DNA from: CAYYNP01 sp964472545
GTDB lineage: Bacteria; Planctomycetota; Planctomycetia; Pirellulales; Thermoguttaceae
Direction of reading: 5' to 3'
Assembly (NCBI GenBank): GCA_964472545.1
Contig: CAYYNP010000165.1
Span: forward strand, 1 to 22,213
Length of the DNA stretch: 22,213 nucleotides
In this document: positions 7,520 through 15,756 of the stretch, in pieces
Position numbering within the stretch: position 1 is the first letter of the stretch
Layout of the letters: every line of letters begins with the position of its first letter
The notes under the pieces: model-generated
Database searches by the model: none
What the model was told of the DNA's origin: nothing
The model's input: only the letters and a program-made list of their open reading frames with translations
Position numbers and translations under genes: made by a program

Positions 7520-9142
7520 TCAACAGCAGGGACAAGAGTGAAGCTCGTTCTGGAGTGTCGACAGAATCTGCGCATCCGGCTCGCCTGGGGTCTTCGCTTG
7601 CACGACAGGACTGATTTTGACGCCGGTCAATTGTCCGAAGGCGTCGAAACGCTCGCGCATGTCGCCCAGCACGTAACTGCTATGGAACCCACACCTCTGG
7701 CCCGGGCGGTAGGTGTGCGTGTCCCAATCGTCCAGGCCGTCTACTTTCAACTCGACCGCCGTTCGGCAGAGGAAGGCGGGCGGTTGGGCAATGTTCGACA
7801 CCACGCTACCGCTGCCCACAGCATACTCCCTATTGTCTCCCCTGGTCAGGGGCGTGATGAGCGTCACCTTCTCACCCTCGGGCCAGAAGACCTGGGGCAC
7901 GCAAGCCGGTCGCCCGTGAAAATCGCGCAACTGGTACGGCGCTCGATACTCGTCCTTCGTTCCGCGGAGTTTGGTGGGCGAGTAGCAGTGGGATATGACC
8001 ATCGTGTTTGTTGCGGTCAGGTGCCCGCAGTTTCCCATGACCGACGGTCGCCCGCAGATCAAGTGCGATACCAGGTTTGCCACGCCGAAGTCCAGGTCTC
8101 CTTCGCAAGTCCCCGCCAACCCTTCGTCGTTCAGACGCGATATCGCCACGCAAGCCGGCCCCGGATCGCCCGGCGCCCCAACGCAGGCGGAGCCGGCAAC
8201 GACGGCGCCCCGGCAGTCGTTCTTTCGAATCAGATCTCGCAAGACGACGTAGTGCTTAGCCGCGTTGAGGATCGCGTTTTTCTCCGGCTCAATAACCGCC
8301 TTGGCAGTCTTTCTGCAGAAGTCGGCCAACTGCCGCATCTCGTCGCTGGCTTCGTAGTGGTGGTAAATCGCAAGGTAGTCGGGGAAATTGACGAATCCCG
8401 GCCCCAACAAGTGATTGTTGCTGACGTCGTGGATGCGGTTCTCTTCATAGATTTCTTTGGGGTTTGGCGAGGCATACGCCAATCTCGCCTGCTTCAGCCG
8501 CGCACGAGCACTCACCAGCCGCAGGGACGTCTTCAGCCAACTCACGTCTGGCGCCGTGCATGTATAGCTGTAGGGCTTACCGTATCGAACGGGTGGCCCG
8601 AATCTGATGTTGGGCAGGTTGAAGAAGACGAGGGTGGGGACGTCGCCGCGGGCGTCGAGGATCTTCCGAACAGGGTCCCAGGCCTTCCGGCCACCCCATC
8701 CGACGCCCCAAGTGTGGAGCATATGGCCGGTCAAAATCAGCCCCGCCGGCGGCGCCTTCTTCAGATCCGCCAACAGGCCGCTGATCTCCTGATCGCTGGT
8801 CACGGGTTTGCGCATTCGGATTTCGACATCGATTTCCCTGCCCTCCTCCTTCAGAATCTTCTCGTACAGGTTGCGCTGGTGGTTGTACGTGTCGGTGCCG
8901 TATCCCCAGTCCATCTGGCCCGTTGCCGGTTTACCTTGCGGCCACAAGGACACCACGTCCACCACGGGCTTCTCGGCAGTGCGCGCGTCGGGCGGGGCCG
9001 CTTCAGCGGCAAAGCCCAGAACGTCGTCCAAGAGGGACGACGCGGTTGCGAACGCAGTGGCACCTCCCACCGCCTGAATGAACGCACGCCGGCTTACCCC
9101 GCTAGCACAATGGCGGCAATCGGATCTTTCTCGATCGTGCAT
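7520..9142 (-). CDS. Tat-exported L-fucose/arabinose isomerase-like protein
   Basis: A 540-residue protein with a twin-arginine leader (SRRAFIQAVGG, Arg18-Arg19) and a hydrophobic stretch to about residue 48. The body resembles the COG2407-type L-fucose isomerase superfamily. An N-terminal half suggests a Rossmann-like substrate domain. The C-terminal half has GTCEGDLDFGVANLVSHLICG, GNCGHLTATN, VISHCYSP and, near the end, GQRCGFHSSYVLGD; Glu/Asp and His in such motifs bind metal in true isomerases. ATG 9142 has GGAG about 9 nt upstream; an in-frame ATG at 9214 is less likely. It lies 81 bp downstream of a related gene (9224-10780) with a matching leader, probably one transcript. Export is unusual for a sugar isomerase, which is normally cytoplasmic, so substrate and activity are open. 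Confidence 0.75.
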   Translation of the reverse strand: MHDRERSDCRHCASGVSRRAFIQAVGGATAFATASSLLDDVLGFAAEAAPPDARTAEKPVVDVVSLWPQGKPATGQMDWGYGTDTYNHQRNLYEKILKEEGREIDVEIRMRKPVTSDQEISGLLADLKKAPPAGLILTGHMLHTWGVGWGGRKAWDPVRKILDARGDVPTLVFFNLPNIRFGPPVRYGKPYSYTCTAPDVSWLKTSLRLVSARARLKQARLAYASPNPKEIYEENRIHDVSNNHLLGPGFVNFPDYLAIYHHYEASDEMRQLADFCRKTAKAVIEPEKNAILNAAKHYVVLRDLIRKNDCRGAVVAGSACVGAPGDPGPACVAISRLNDEGLAGTCEGDLDFGVANLVSHLICGRPSVMGNCGHLTATNTMVISHCYSPTKLRGTKDEYRAPYQLRDFHGRPACVPQVFWPEGEKVTLITPLTRGDNREYAVGSGSVVSNIAQPPAFLCRTAVELKVDGLDDWDTHTYRPGQRCGFHSSYVLGDMRERFDAFGQLTGVKISPVVQAKTPGEPDAQILSTLQNELHSCPCC

Positions 9143-9223
9143 CCTCTGTTCTCCTGTTGAAGTGGCGTGTCTTGGAGACGCGAGCCGCTCACAATTCCCG
9201 AGGTAGCCGTGCATTCACCATGT

Positions 9224-10780
9224 CTACACATCGCTGAAGTCTTCCCACGGCTGACGCAGCTTCTTAAGGACATACCCAACCTCGCGGAGCCAGTCGCCGT
9301 AGCTGACCAGCACGTGAAACCCGACCTGGTCCTTCAGCTTCTTCCAGTCACCCTCCACCTCGATATCCATCTGTGAGCGGCAGGCCGGTAGCGATGGGAC
9401 TTCGACGATTTTGCCTTTGAATCCTTGCCATTTCGAGCCGTCGTAAGCCGGAATGACGACCGTGACCGTCTGGCCCTTGGTGTAATGCACCTTGGTGGCG
9501 GCCCCATAGTCCGATTCGTAGTGCGTCATGATGTCGGTCGGCTCGTCGTCCCGTCCGTTCATCCTCCGCGGCGCGGCGCAGTGGGCCACCGTGTAGATGC
9601 CGTCGTGGGGGAAATGCGAGTTGCAGACGAATGCGGGCCGGTGGGCGATCCAGCGCAACAACACGCCCGGCACGGTATGTACCGGCCACACATGGCAGTA
9701 AGCCGTGAGACCTTCGTCGCAGAGCAGTGCAAAGAGCAGACACGGTGGCGTGCCAAGCGTCGTGATCACCCCTCGGCCCATGCACCCGCTGATGCCGATA
9801 TTGGTCGCGCCAACTTCCTTCATCAGTTCCTTGGCCGCACGACGGGCCAAGAGCGTGTTGAAAACGAACTTGCGCTCGGTCATCAATTTCACGTTCGATT
9901 GGGCGAGCAGGTTCGTCGTCTGCCGCTCCACCAGTTCGACCACCTTCTTGTCGGCACGGGCCGCCTCGAGTCGCTTGCCGAATTCGGTCAACGGCACGAC
10001 TTCGTATTCGTAGCCCCAAACGTCAATGGACTTCTGGTAGTCGCCGCCCATGCGATCGATCTTGCCGATGGCGAGGACCTTAGTTCCCCGGGCGTTCTTC
10101 AAGGCGTACAAGGCGCGCAGCCGCCACATGACCTCGTCGTAGTCGTCCACAACCATGTCGCACGAGTCGTAGTTCGGCTCGAGATCCGTATCACCTGGTG
10201 AGTGTCGGAGCAGGTACGTTCCGATGGAAACGTGCATGCCGTAGTTCGGCTTGGTGCGGTGGCGCACGAAGACGATTCCCGGCGCCTGGGAGCCTAGATC
10301 GCTGGCAATGCGGCGCCCGTCGTAGCCGCAGGCCCCGAAGACCAGCACCGCGTCCTGATCGCCCGCGGCCACCTCTCTGCCTTGGACATTGTCCGGCACG
10401 ACCGCCATAGGCAAGAACTCGACCGGAAAATCCGACTTCGCGGCCAGTTCTTTCATGTCTTTCTCCAGACGCCGCACCTCTGTTTGGAGATCCGCGCGTG
10501 TCTGGATGTCGCCGTACTTGCGCCAACTCTGAGGTCGGGTGTTCGGCTTCGGAAGCGTCTCGTGAACTTGGGAGATGATCGCCGGCTTGACGCGAATCGC
10601 CTTGCCGCGCGGGTAAGGCTGCCTCGGGGCCGGCGCCGACGCGGCGCCTGGGGACTCTGTTTGGACCAGGGCAATGCCGCCCATCGCCGCGCCGACCGCC
10701 GCGCCGGAGGTCCCGAGGAATCCCCGTCGGCTGATCCCGCTCGCATCCTGACGGCATCGAGATTTCTCTTGGCTACACAC
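9224..10780 (-). CDS. Tat-exported L-fucose isomerase-like protein (paralog of the next gene)
   Basis: A 518-residue protein starting at GTG 10780, with GGAG about 7 nt upstream. The twin-arginine leader (ISRRGFLGTSGAAVG, Arg18-Arg19) is followed by an Ala/Pro-rich linker. The next region (about 50-300) has alternating strand/helix pattern, including DAVLVFGACGYDGRR and TKVLAIGKIDRMGG. The C-terminal half has GISGCMGRGVITTLGTPPC, CDEGLTAYCHVWP, NSHFPHDG and YTVAHCAAPRRM, the layout of the FucI/AraA C-terminal region. The leader pattern C-R-x-x-A-S-G-x-S-R-R-x-F is shared with the downstream gene at the same position, pointing to duplication. The ACGYDGRR motif and the conserved His/Glu positions suggest metal and carbohydrate binding. 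True isomerase activity is unproven and the family call rests on motifs. Confidence 0.7.
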   Translation of the reverse strand: MCSQEKSRCRQDASGISRRGFLGTSGAAVGAAMGGIALVQTESPGAASAPAPRQPYPRGKAIRVKPAIISQVHETLPKPNTRPQSWRKYGDIQTRADLQTEVRRLEKDMKELAAKSDFPVEFLPMAVVPDNVQGREVAAGDQDAVLVFGACGYDGRRIASDLGSQAPGIVFVRHRTKPNYGMHVSIGTYLLRHSPGDTDLEPNYDSCDMVVDDYDEVMWRLRALYALKNARGTKVLAIGKIDRMGGDYQKSIDVWGYEYEVVPLTEFGKRLEAARADKKVVELVERQTTNLLAQSNVKLMTERKFVFNTLLARRAAKELMKEVGATNIGISGCMGRGVITTLGTPPCLLFALLCDEGLTAYCHVWPVHTVPGVLLRWIAHRPAFVCNSHFPHDGIYTVAHCAAPRRMNGRDDEPTDIMTHYESDYGAATKVHYTKGQTVTVVIPAYDGSKWQGFKGKIVEVPSLPACRSQMDIEVEGDWKKLKDQVGFHVLVSYGDWLREVGYVLKKLRQPWEDFSDV

Positions 10781-11324
10781 TATTTCGTCTCCGATGTCTG
10801 TAGTGCCAATCTGCTTCCTCTTGACGGCGCACTTCCCATTCTAATGTCTGACGCAGGGTGTCTGTAGCGCTAGCCCGGATCACAGCGCCCCCGTTGGAAC
10901 AAGGCGGCTTGATCACGTCTATCGGACGTCCGCTTGGCGGGGCCTTCGCCGAACCTTCCTGATTGTAGTAAAGGTCCTGCCCGCGGTGTCAAAATCCGTT
11001 GGTGATCTCGGGCGCCGGGCTCGCCCACGTTAGAGGGGGTGGCGATGCACCCGTCCCAGATCGCTTGGCAGCACCGTTTCTCGCACGGTCTGGGCGCCCC
11101 GCAAAACGTGTCCCGGCCCGCCAAGATCGCCCCCGAATCAGCCGCCCGGCGGATAGGGGGCAGGGGAGTTTCACGACCGTCGCTGGTTGACGCTCTGCTC
11201 GACATTCCCCATCCGCTCAGCAGGTGGCGGTCAGGTTTCGCTCACAGTCATGCACGAACTTCGCCTCATTGGGTGTTGCTCTCCGCCTATTTCAGGACGG
11301 GGCCCGCAAATCCAGGCCTGCCGT
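10781..11324. other. Noncoding spacer between minus-strand Tat genes
   Basis: About 540 bp lie between the aldo/keto-reductase stop and the GTG start of the isomerase-like gene. Reading frames here are short and have no coding character or recognisable motif. I see no tRNA or convincing intrinsic terminator. A short motif TGTCTGTAGYGC occurs twice (about 10795-10806 and 10859-10870), upstream of the isomerase-like start. The promoter of that gene should lie here, but no clear -35/-10 pair is visible. Confidence 0.5.
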
Positions 11325-12422
11325 CTACACATACTCCCAGTCTCTCAGCCATTGATACCCCTTTGGCAGATTGGCCCAGGCGCGCTGCATGGCCCGCTTC
11401 AGCTCGGCCTTTTCGTTTGCGTCCAACTCCCGGCGCTCCTTGACGGCCAGGGCCACATTGTCGACCTGTTCCGTGGTGATCAAGCCGGGAATCGGTGCAG
11501 TGATCGCCGGATTGCAGAGGATGTAGCGGATAGCCAGCCGGGCGAGCCGGTTGTCTTCCTCGGCATGGGGATTGCCCGGAGTGCTGTCGCCCTTGAATAG
11601 CGAGTTGTTGGCGAACGGCTTGATCCCGAACCAGCCCACGTCGTGCTTCCGCATCGTGGCCCAGAGGCCGCTTTCGTCGCTGACCGTCTTGGTCTTCGCG
11701 GTATAGGGCGTCAGCACGACCTCGATCTGATCGGGATACTTCTCGATGAGCGTCTTGATGTCCGGCCGATCGTGAGAGGAAATGCCGGTGAATCGTGCCC
11801 GGCCGGTCTTCTTGGCCCAGTCCAGGGCGGCCATTGCCACCTCGATCTCAGCATCCGTGTGCTGACCGATGGTGTGCAGCAGGCTGTGTCGCCAGACGTC
11901 GACGTACTCGAGTCCGGCCTGTTTCATGCCGTCGTCCAACGCCGCCTGGATTACCTTCAGTGTGCGATGCTCCCGAGACCAGGATTCTCGGGTATACCAG
12001 GAGTAGCCGATGTACATTTTGTCGCGGCGGCCCTTGAGCGCATTCGTGTAGGCGATGATTTCCGGCCCGGTGCAGGCGTCGATGTAGTTGACGCCGCGCT
12101 CGATACATCGGCTGACGACGTCCCGCCGATTATTGGCGAAGTCGGGGTCGTCCAAGTTGGCATCGGAGGGCTTTCCCCGAAAGCTCACACCGGGGACGAT
12201 CTTGTCCATCCGTTTCCAGTGGCCGCCCAGACACACGGCCGAGACCATCAGACCGGTCCTGCCGCAGCGGCGGTACTCCATGTCGGGATTGTAGTTGACG
12301 ATCTTGCCGGTATCAACCTTGTCCGGGTTGCCGGCGTGGACGGTGTAGGTGGCGGTCAGTCCGGCTGCGGCGGCGACCGTATCGCGGACGAACTGCCGTC
12401 GGGTGATTTCCTGCTCGGTCAT
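11325..12422 (-). CDS. Tat-exported aldo/keto-reductase-fold protein, catalytic residues apparently altered
   Basis: A 365-residue protein. ATG 12422 follows GGAGGAG by about 9 nt; an in-frame TTG six bases upstream is too close to that site. The leader TRRQFVRDTVAAAAG (Arg8-Arg9) is a twin-arginine signal. The body is aldo/keto-reductase-like: MEYRRCGRTGLMVSAVCLGG (48-67), a helix ending RGVNYIDAC (109-117), LKGRRDKMYIG (129-139), LEYVDVW (171-177), TGISSHDRP, and a C-terminal GLITTEQVDN cofactor-binding-like turn. The canonical tetrad is Asp, Tyr, Lys, His. Asp115 fits, but the segment after it reads ACTGPE with no Tyr, and the strand that should carry Lys reads MYIGYSW. The His equivalent is uncertain. 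I recall a planctomycete-rich group with this DACT variant. Activity may be altered or lost. Confidence 0.82.
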   Translation of the reverse strand: MTEQEITRRQFVRDTVAAAAGLTATYTVHAGNPDKVDTGKIVNYNPDMEYRRCGRTGLMVSAVCLGGHWKRMDKIVPGVSFRGKPSDANLDDPDFANNRRDVVSRCIERGVNYIDACTGPEIIAYTNALKGRRDKMYIGYSWYTRESWSREHRTLKVIQAALDDGMKQAGLEYVDVWRHSLLHTIGQHTDAEIEVAMAALDWAKKTGRARFTGISSHDRPDIKTLIEKYPDQIEVVLTPYTAKTKTVSDESGLWATMRKHDVGWFGIKPFANNSLFKGDSTPGNPHAEEDNRLARLAIRYILCNPAITAPIPGLITTEQVDNVALAVKERRELDANEKAELKRAMQRAWANLPKGYQWLRDWEYV

Positions 12423-13012
12423 GGTCAAACTCTCCTCCGGAAGCTTGGATTACCAGCGTGGACGAGTCAACACAACGGCGGCGAGGGCTACTACCCATCC
12501 CGTGTACCCCCATGCTCGTCTGTGCGGCCGGTACTGTCAACGTCCCGGGCCGCCCCGGCAATGCCATTCGTCGTCAGAACAACCGAGGTCGCCAACGGTT
12601 AGGGGTATCTGGAGGTGACTTCGCCTGGGAATGATCACCGGGCCGTTTGCAGCATCCTGGCCGGACTTCACTGGTGACGCTCCCCAGCGCCGGCGGCCGC
12701 CTCAAGCAGTTCGTCTCATCAGATGGTGATCTATTGACGTGTCCCACGCGGTCCATGCGTTTCTTGGGAATCCGTGTTCGGCGACAACTACTCCCCTCTA
12801 GCGACAATTAGGAATCCAGTCTGACTGTATCCGACGACTTCTTCGCCGATCGCCGTAAGTCGACGTCGTGTGGAGTTGACACTGCCGAAATCACCGTGTT
12901 ATTGCGCCGCCTTGTGGCCCGTAATCTCCTTCCAGCCCGTGTCGCAAACCTCTCGCCGGCTGAGGTCCGGGCGCGAAGGCCAAAACGGCCACGACTCAAT
13001 CTGACAGTCGTC
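12423..13012. other. Noncoding spacer between the formate dehydrogenase operon and the AKR-like gene
   Basis: About 590 bp with no supported gene on either strand. Just beyond the fdhA stop, GGCC-TTTT-GGCC-like symmetry at about 12980-12994 could form a small hairpin, without a T-run. The open plus-strand frame starting near 12896 continues antisense through fdhA and is a shadow. I see no repeats, tRNA or promoter that I can defend. Confidence 0.5.
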
Positions 13013-15721
13013 CTAGACCGCCGCCACCGAAACAGCACACACCTTGTACTCGGGGATCTTGCTGGTGGGATCGAGCGCGGGATTGGTCAGCACGTTGGCT
13101 GCCGCGTCGGCGTAGTGGAAGGGCATGAAAATCACCCCCTGATCCACCCGCTCGGTCAGCTTGACCTGCGCTTGCACGGCACCACGCCGCGAGGTGACCC
13201 GCGCCTGCGCGCCGTGGGCCAGCCCCAGCTTCTCCGCGTCCGCCGGGTTGATCTCGATCTCGCACACCGGCGCCAGGTCGTTCACGCCCTTGGCTCGTCC
13301 GGTCATTGTGCGCGTGTGGTACTGGTAGAGCACGCGGCCGGTGGTCAGGGTCAGCGGGTACTCGGCGTCGGGCAGCTCCAGCGGCTCCTGGTGCTCGACG
13401 GCGTGGAACAGGCCCTTGCCCCGGACGAACTTCCCGCCGTGCAGAAACTGGGTGCCCGGGTGGTCCGGGCTTGGGCAGGGCCACTGCAGGCCGCCCTCTC
13501 GTTCGAGGCGCGCATAGCTCATGCCATGGTAGCTTGGCGTGATGGAGGCGATCTCCTCGAAGATCTGCTCCGCGCCGTCGTACGACCAGTCGATCCCCAG
13601 CCGCCGGCCGATCTGCATCAGCGTGCGCCAGTCTTCGGGCACGCCCGCCGGCGGCTCGACCGCCTTGCGGACGCGCTGGATCCGTCGCTCGGAGTTGGTG
13701 AAGGTGGCGTTCTTTTCGGCAAAGCAGGCCGCGGGCAGCACCACGTCGGCGAGCCTGGCGGTCTCGGTGAGAAAGATGTCCTGCACCACGAGGAACTCGA
13801 GGTTCTCCAGGGCCTTGATTATGTGGGCCTGGTCCGGGTCCGAGACCACGGGATTCTCGCCCATGATGTAGATGCCCTTGATGTCGCCGGCGATCGCCGC
13901 CGGCATGATCTTGGTCACCGGCAGGCCGGCCTTGGCGGAGAGCTTGGTGCCCCAGGCCTGCTCCATCTTGGCCTGGATCTCGGGCAGGTGGACCTTCTGA
14001 TAGCCCGAGTAGACGTCGGGCAGGCCGCCCATGTCGCAGGCGCCCTGGACGTTGTTCTGGCCCCGTAGCGGGTTGACACCGGTGGAGGCTCGGCCCATGT
14101 TGCCGGTGAGCATGGCCAGGTTGGCCAGGCTCTTGACGTTGTCGGTGCCGTGGGTGTGCTGGGTGATGCCCATGGTGTACAGAATCATCGCCGCGCCGGC
14201 TTCGCCGTAGAGGTGGGCCGCCTTGACGATGTCCTCAGCCGGCACGCCCGAGATCGACTCGGCCTTCTCCGGCGGGTAGTTATCGAGCACTGCCTTGAGC
14301 GCGTCGAGCCCCTCGCATCGCTCGGCGATGAAGGCGTCATCGGCGAGCCCGTCGCGCAGGATCACGTGCATGATGCCGTTGATCACGGCGATGTCGGTAC
14401 CCGATCGCTGCTGCAGCCACAACGTGGCGTGGTCGACCAACTCGATGCGCCGCGGATCGATCACCACGAGCTTGGCGCCACGGTGGCGCACCGCCCGCTT
14501 GACGTAGGTCGCCAGCACCGGGTGGGCGACCGTGGTGTTGGAGCCCGTCACCAGGAACGCGTCGGCCTGCTCCATCTCGGCGATCGTGTTCGTCATCGCA
14601 CCAGAGCCAAACGAGGCGGCCAGACCGGCCACCGTGGGGCTGTGTCACAAACGCGCACAGTGATCGATGTTGTTCGTCCCGAACCCGGCGCGCACCAGCC
14701 GCTGCATGAGGTAGTTTTCCTCATTGCTCACCCGGGCCGAGGTCAAGCCGGCGAGGCAGTCGCCGCCGTGCTCGTCGCGCAGCGCGGCGAACTTCCCGCC
14801 CACCAGATCCAACGCCTCGTCCCAGCTTGCCTCCCGGAAGCCGTCGCCGTCTTTGATCAGGGGCGAGGTCAGTCGGTCGTCGGCGTGGATGAAGTCGTAG
14901 CCGAAGCGACCCTTGACGCAGAGTCTGCCGCGGTTGGGGATCGCGTCTTCGACGCCGGTGACCTTGACCACCTTGCCGCTCTGCACGTGCAGGTTCACTT
15001 GGCAGCCCACGCCGCAGTAGGCGCAGGTGGTGCGCACCGTCTCGACCGGCTGGCCTGAGTCGATGTTTTCGCCGGCCTTCTTGTCCTGCAGCGCGCCGGT
15101 CGGACAGGCCTGGACGCATTCACCGCAGTAGGTGCAGGCTTCATAGTCGGCCACCGGGTACCAGCCCGTGGGCAGGGCGCGCCCGGCCCGGCGCCCGTAC
15201 GCGTAGGGGATGGCTTGGTTGACCTGCACCTCGTTGCAGGCGGCCTGGCAGCGGCCGCACTGGATGCAGCGGGAGAAGTCGCGTCGAATCAGCGGATGGT
15301 CGTCGTCGAGGGGGAAGCTCTTGCCCGCCGGCGCGTCGTGGGCCGCCACACCGTACTCGGCCAACAGGGCCTGCAGGCGCGTGCCGGCCTCGGTGCCTCC
15401 GTCGGCGAAGGGTGCGCGGCTGTCGTAGCCGTTGCTCGGCGAGGCGACCATCAGGTCGAGGATACCGGCGCGGGTCTGGCGCACCCGGTCTGTGTCGGTT
15501 CGGACCACGAGCCCCGCCGCTGCGAGGGTCTCGCATGCCGGCAGCAGATCGGCGTAGCCCTCGACCTCGACCACGCAGATCCGGCAGGCGCCGTGAGGCA
15601 CGGCATCCTTGACGAGGCAGAGCGTGGGGATCTCGACCCCGGCCGCGGCAGCGGCCTGCAACAGGGTCTGGCCGGGCTCGAAGGCGACGTCCTGGCCGTC
15701 TAGCTTCAGCGTGTTCTCCAT
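13013..15721 (-). CDS. fdhA: Formate dehydrogenase alpha subunit, selenocysteine-containing
   Basis: Read as 902 residues with the UGA at 14647-14645 decoded as Sec359. Domains: a 2Fe-2S plant-type domain (Cys35, 46, 49, 63), a two-cluster [4Fe-4S] ferredoxin domain (Cys152/155/158/162 and Cys196/199/202/206), then the Mo-bisMGD catalytic domain with its own [4Fe-4S] ligands (Cys233/236/240/268). The sequence around the UGA is NNIDHCARL-U-HSPTVAGL, the exact place where formate dehydrogenases carry Sec or Cys to bind Mo, followed by the catalytic His360. A dinucleotide-binding domain closes the protein (about 790-902). ATG 15721 has AAGGAG 8 nt upstream. The NuoG-type His-Cys3 cluster motif is missing between residues 85 and 125. 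The enzyme interconverts formate and CO2. It lies 35 bp downstream of fdhB in one operon. Automatic calling would split it into two genes at the UGA. Confidence 0.95.
14615..14633 (-). promoter_or_regulatory. Bacterial SECIS hairpin for Sec insertion in fdhA
   Basis: Reading the minus strand downstream of the UGA, GGTGGCC pairs with GGCCGCC (7 bp including one G-U) around the loop GGTCT. This is the SelB-binding apical loop (GGUCU) known from E. coli fdhF. The loop begins 18 nt after the UGA, which matches the E. coli spacing as I recall it. The hairpin lies within the coding sequence, as bacterial SECIS elements must. The selA, selB, selC and selD genes are not in this window. Confidence 0.9.
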
Positions 15722-15756
15722 CTCGGGGGCTCCTTCAGCGCAACTCAAGTTGATGA

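Noticed and set aside
7409..9160. 583-codon plus-strand frame
   Set aside because: It is antisense to the Tat isomerase-like gene, whose leader, ribosome site and motifs are clear. Long antisense frames are expected in GC-rich coding DNA.
12896..14068. 390-codon plus-strand frame, and similar ones at 14150-15058 and 16789-18249
   Set aside because: They are antisense shadows of fdhA and fdhB, rich in His, Gly and Arg, with no motifs.
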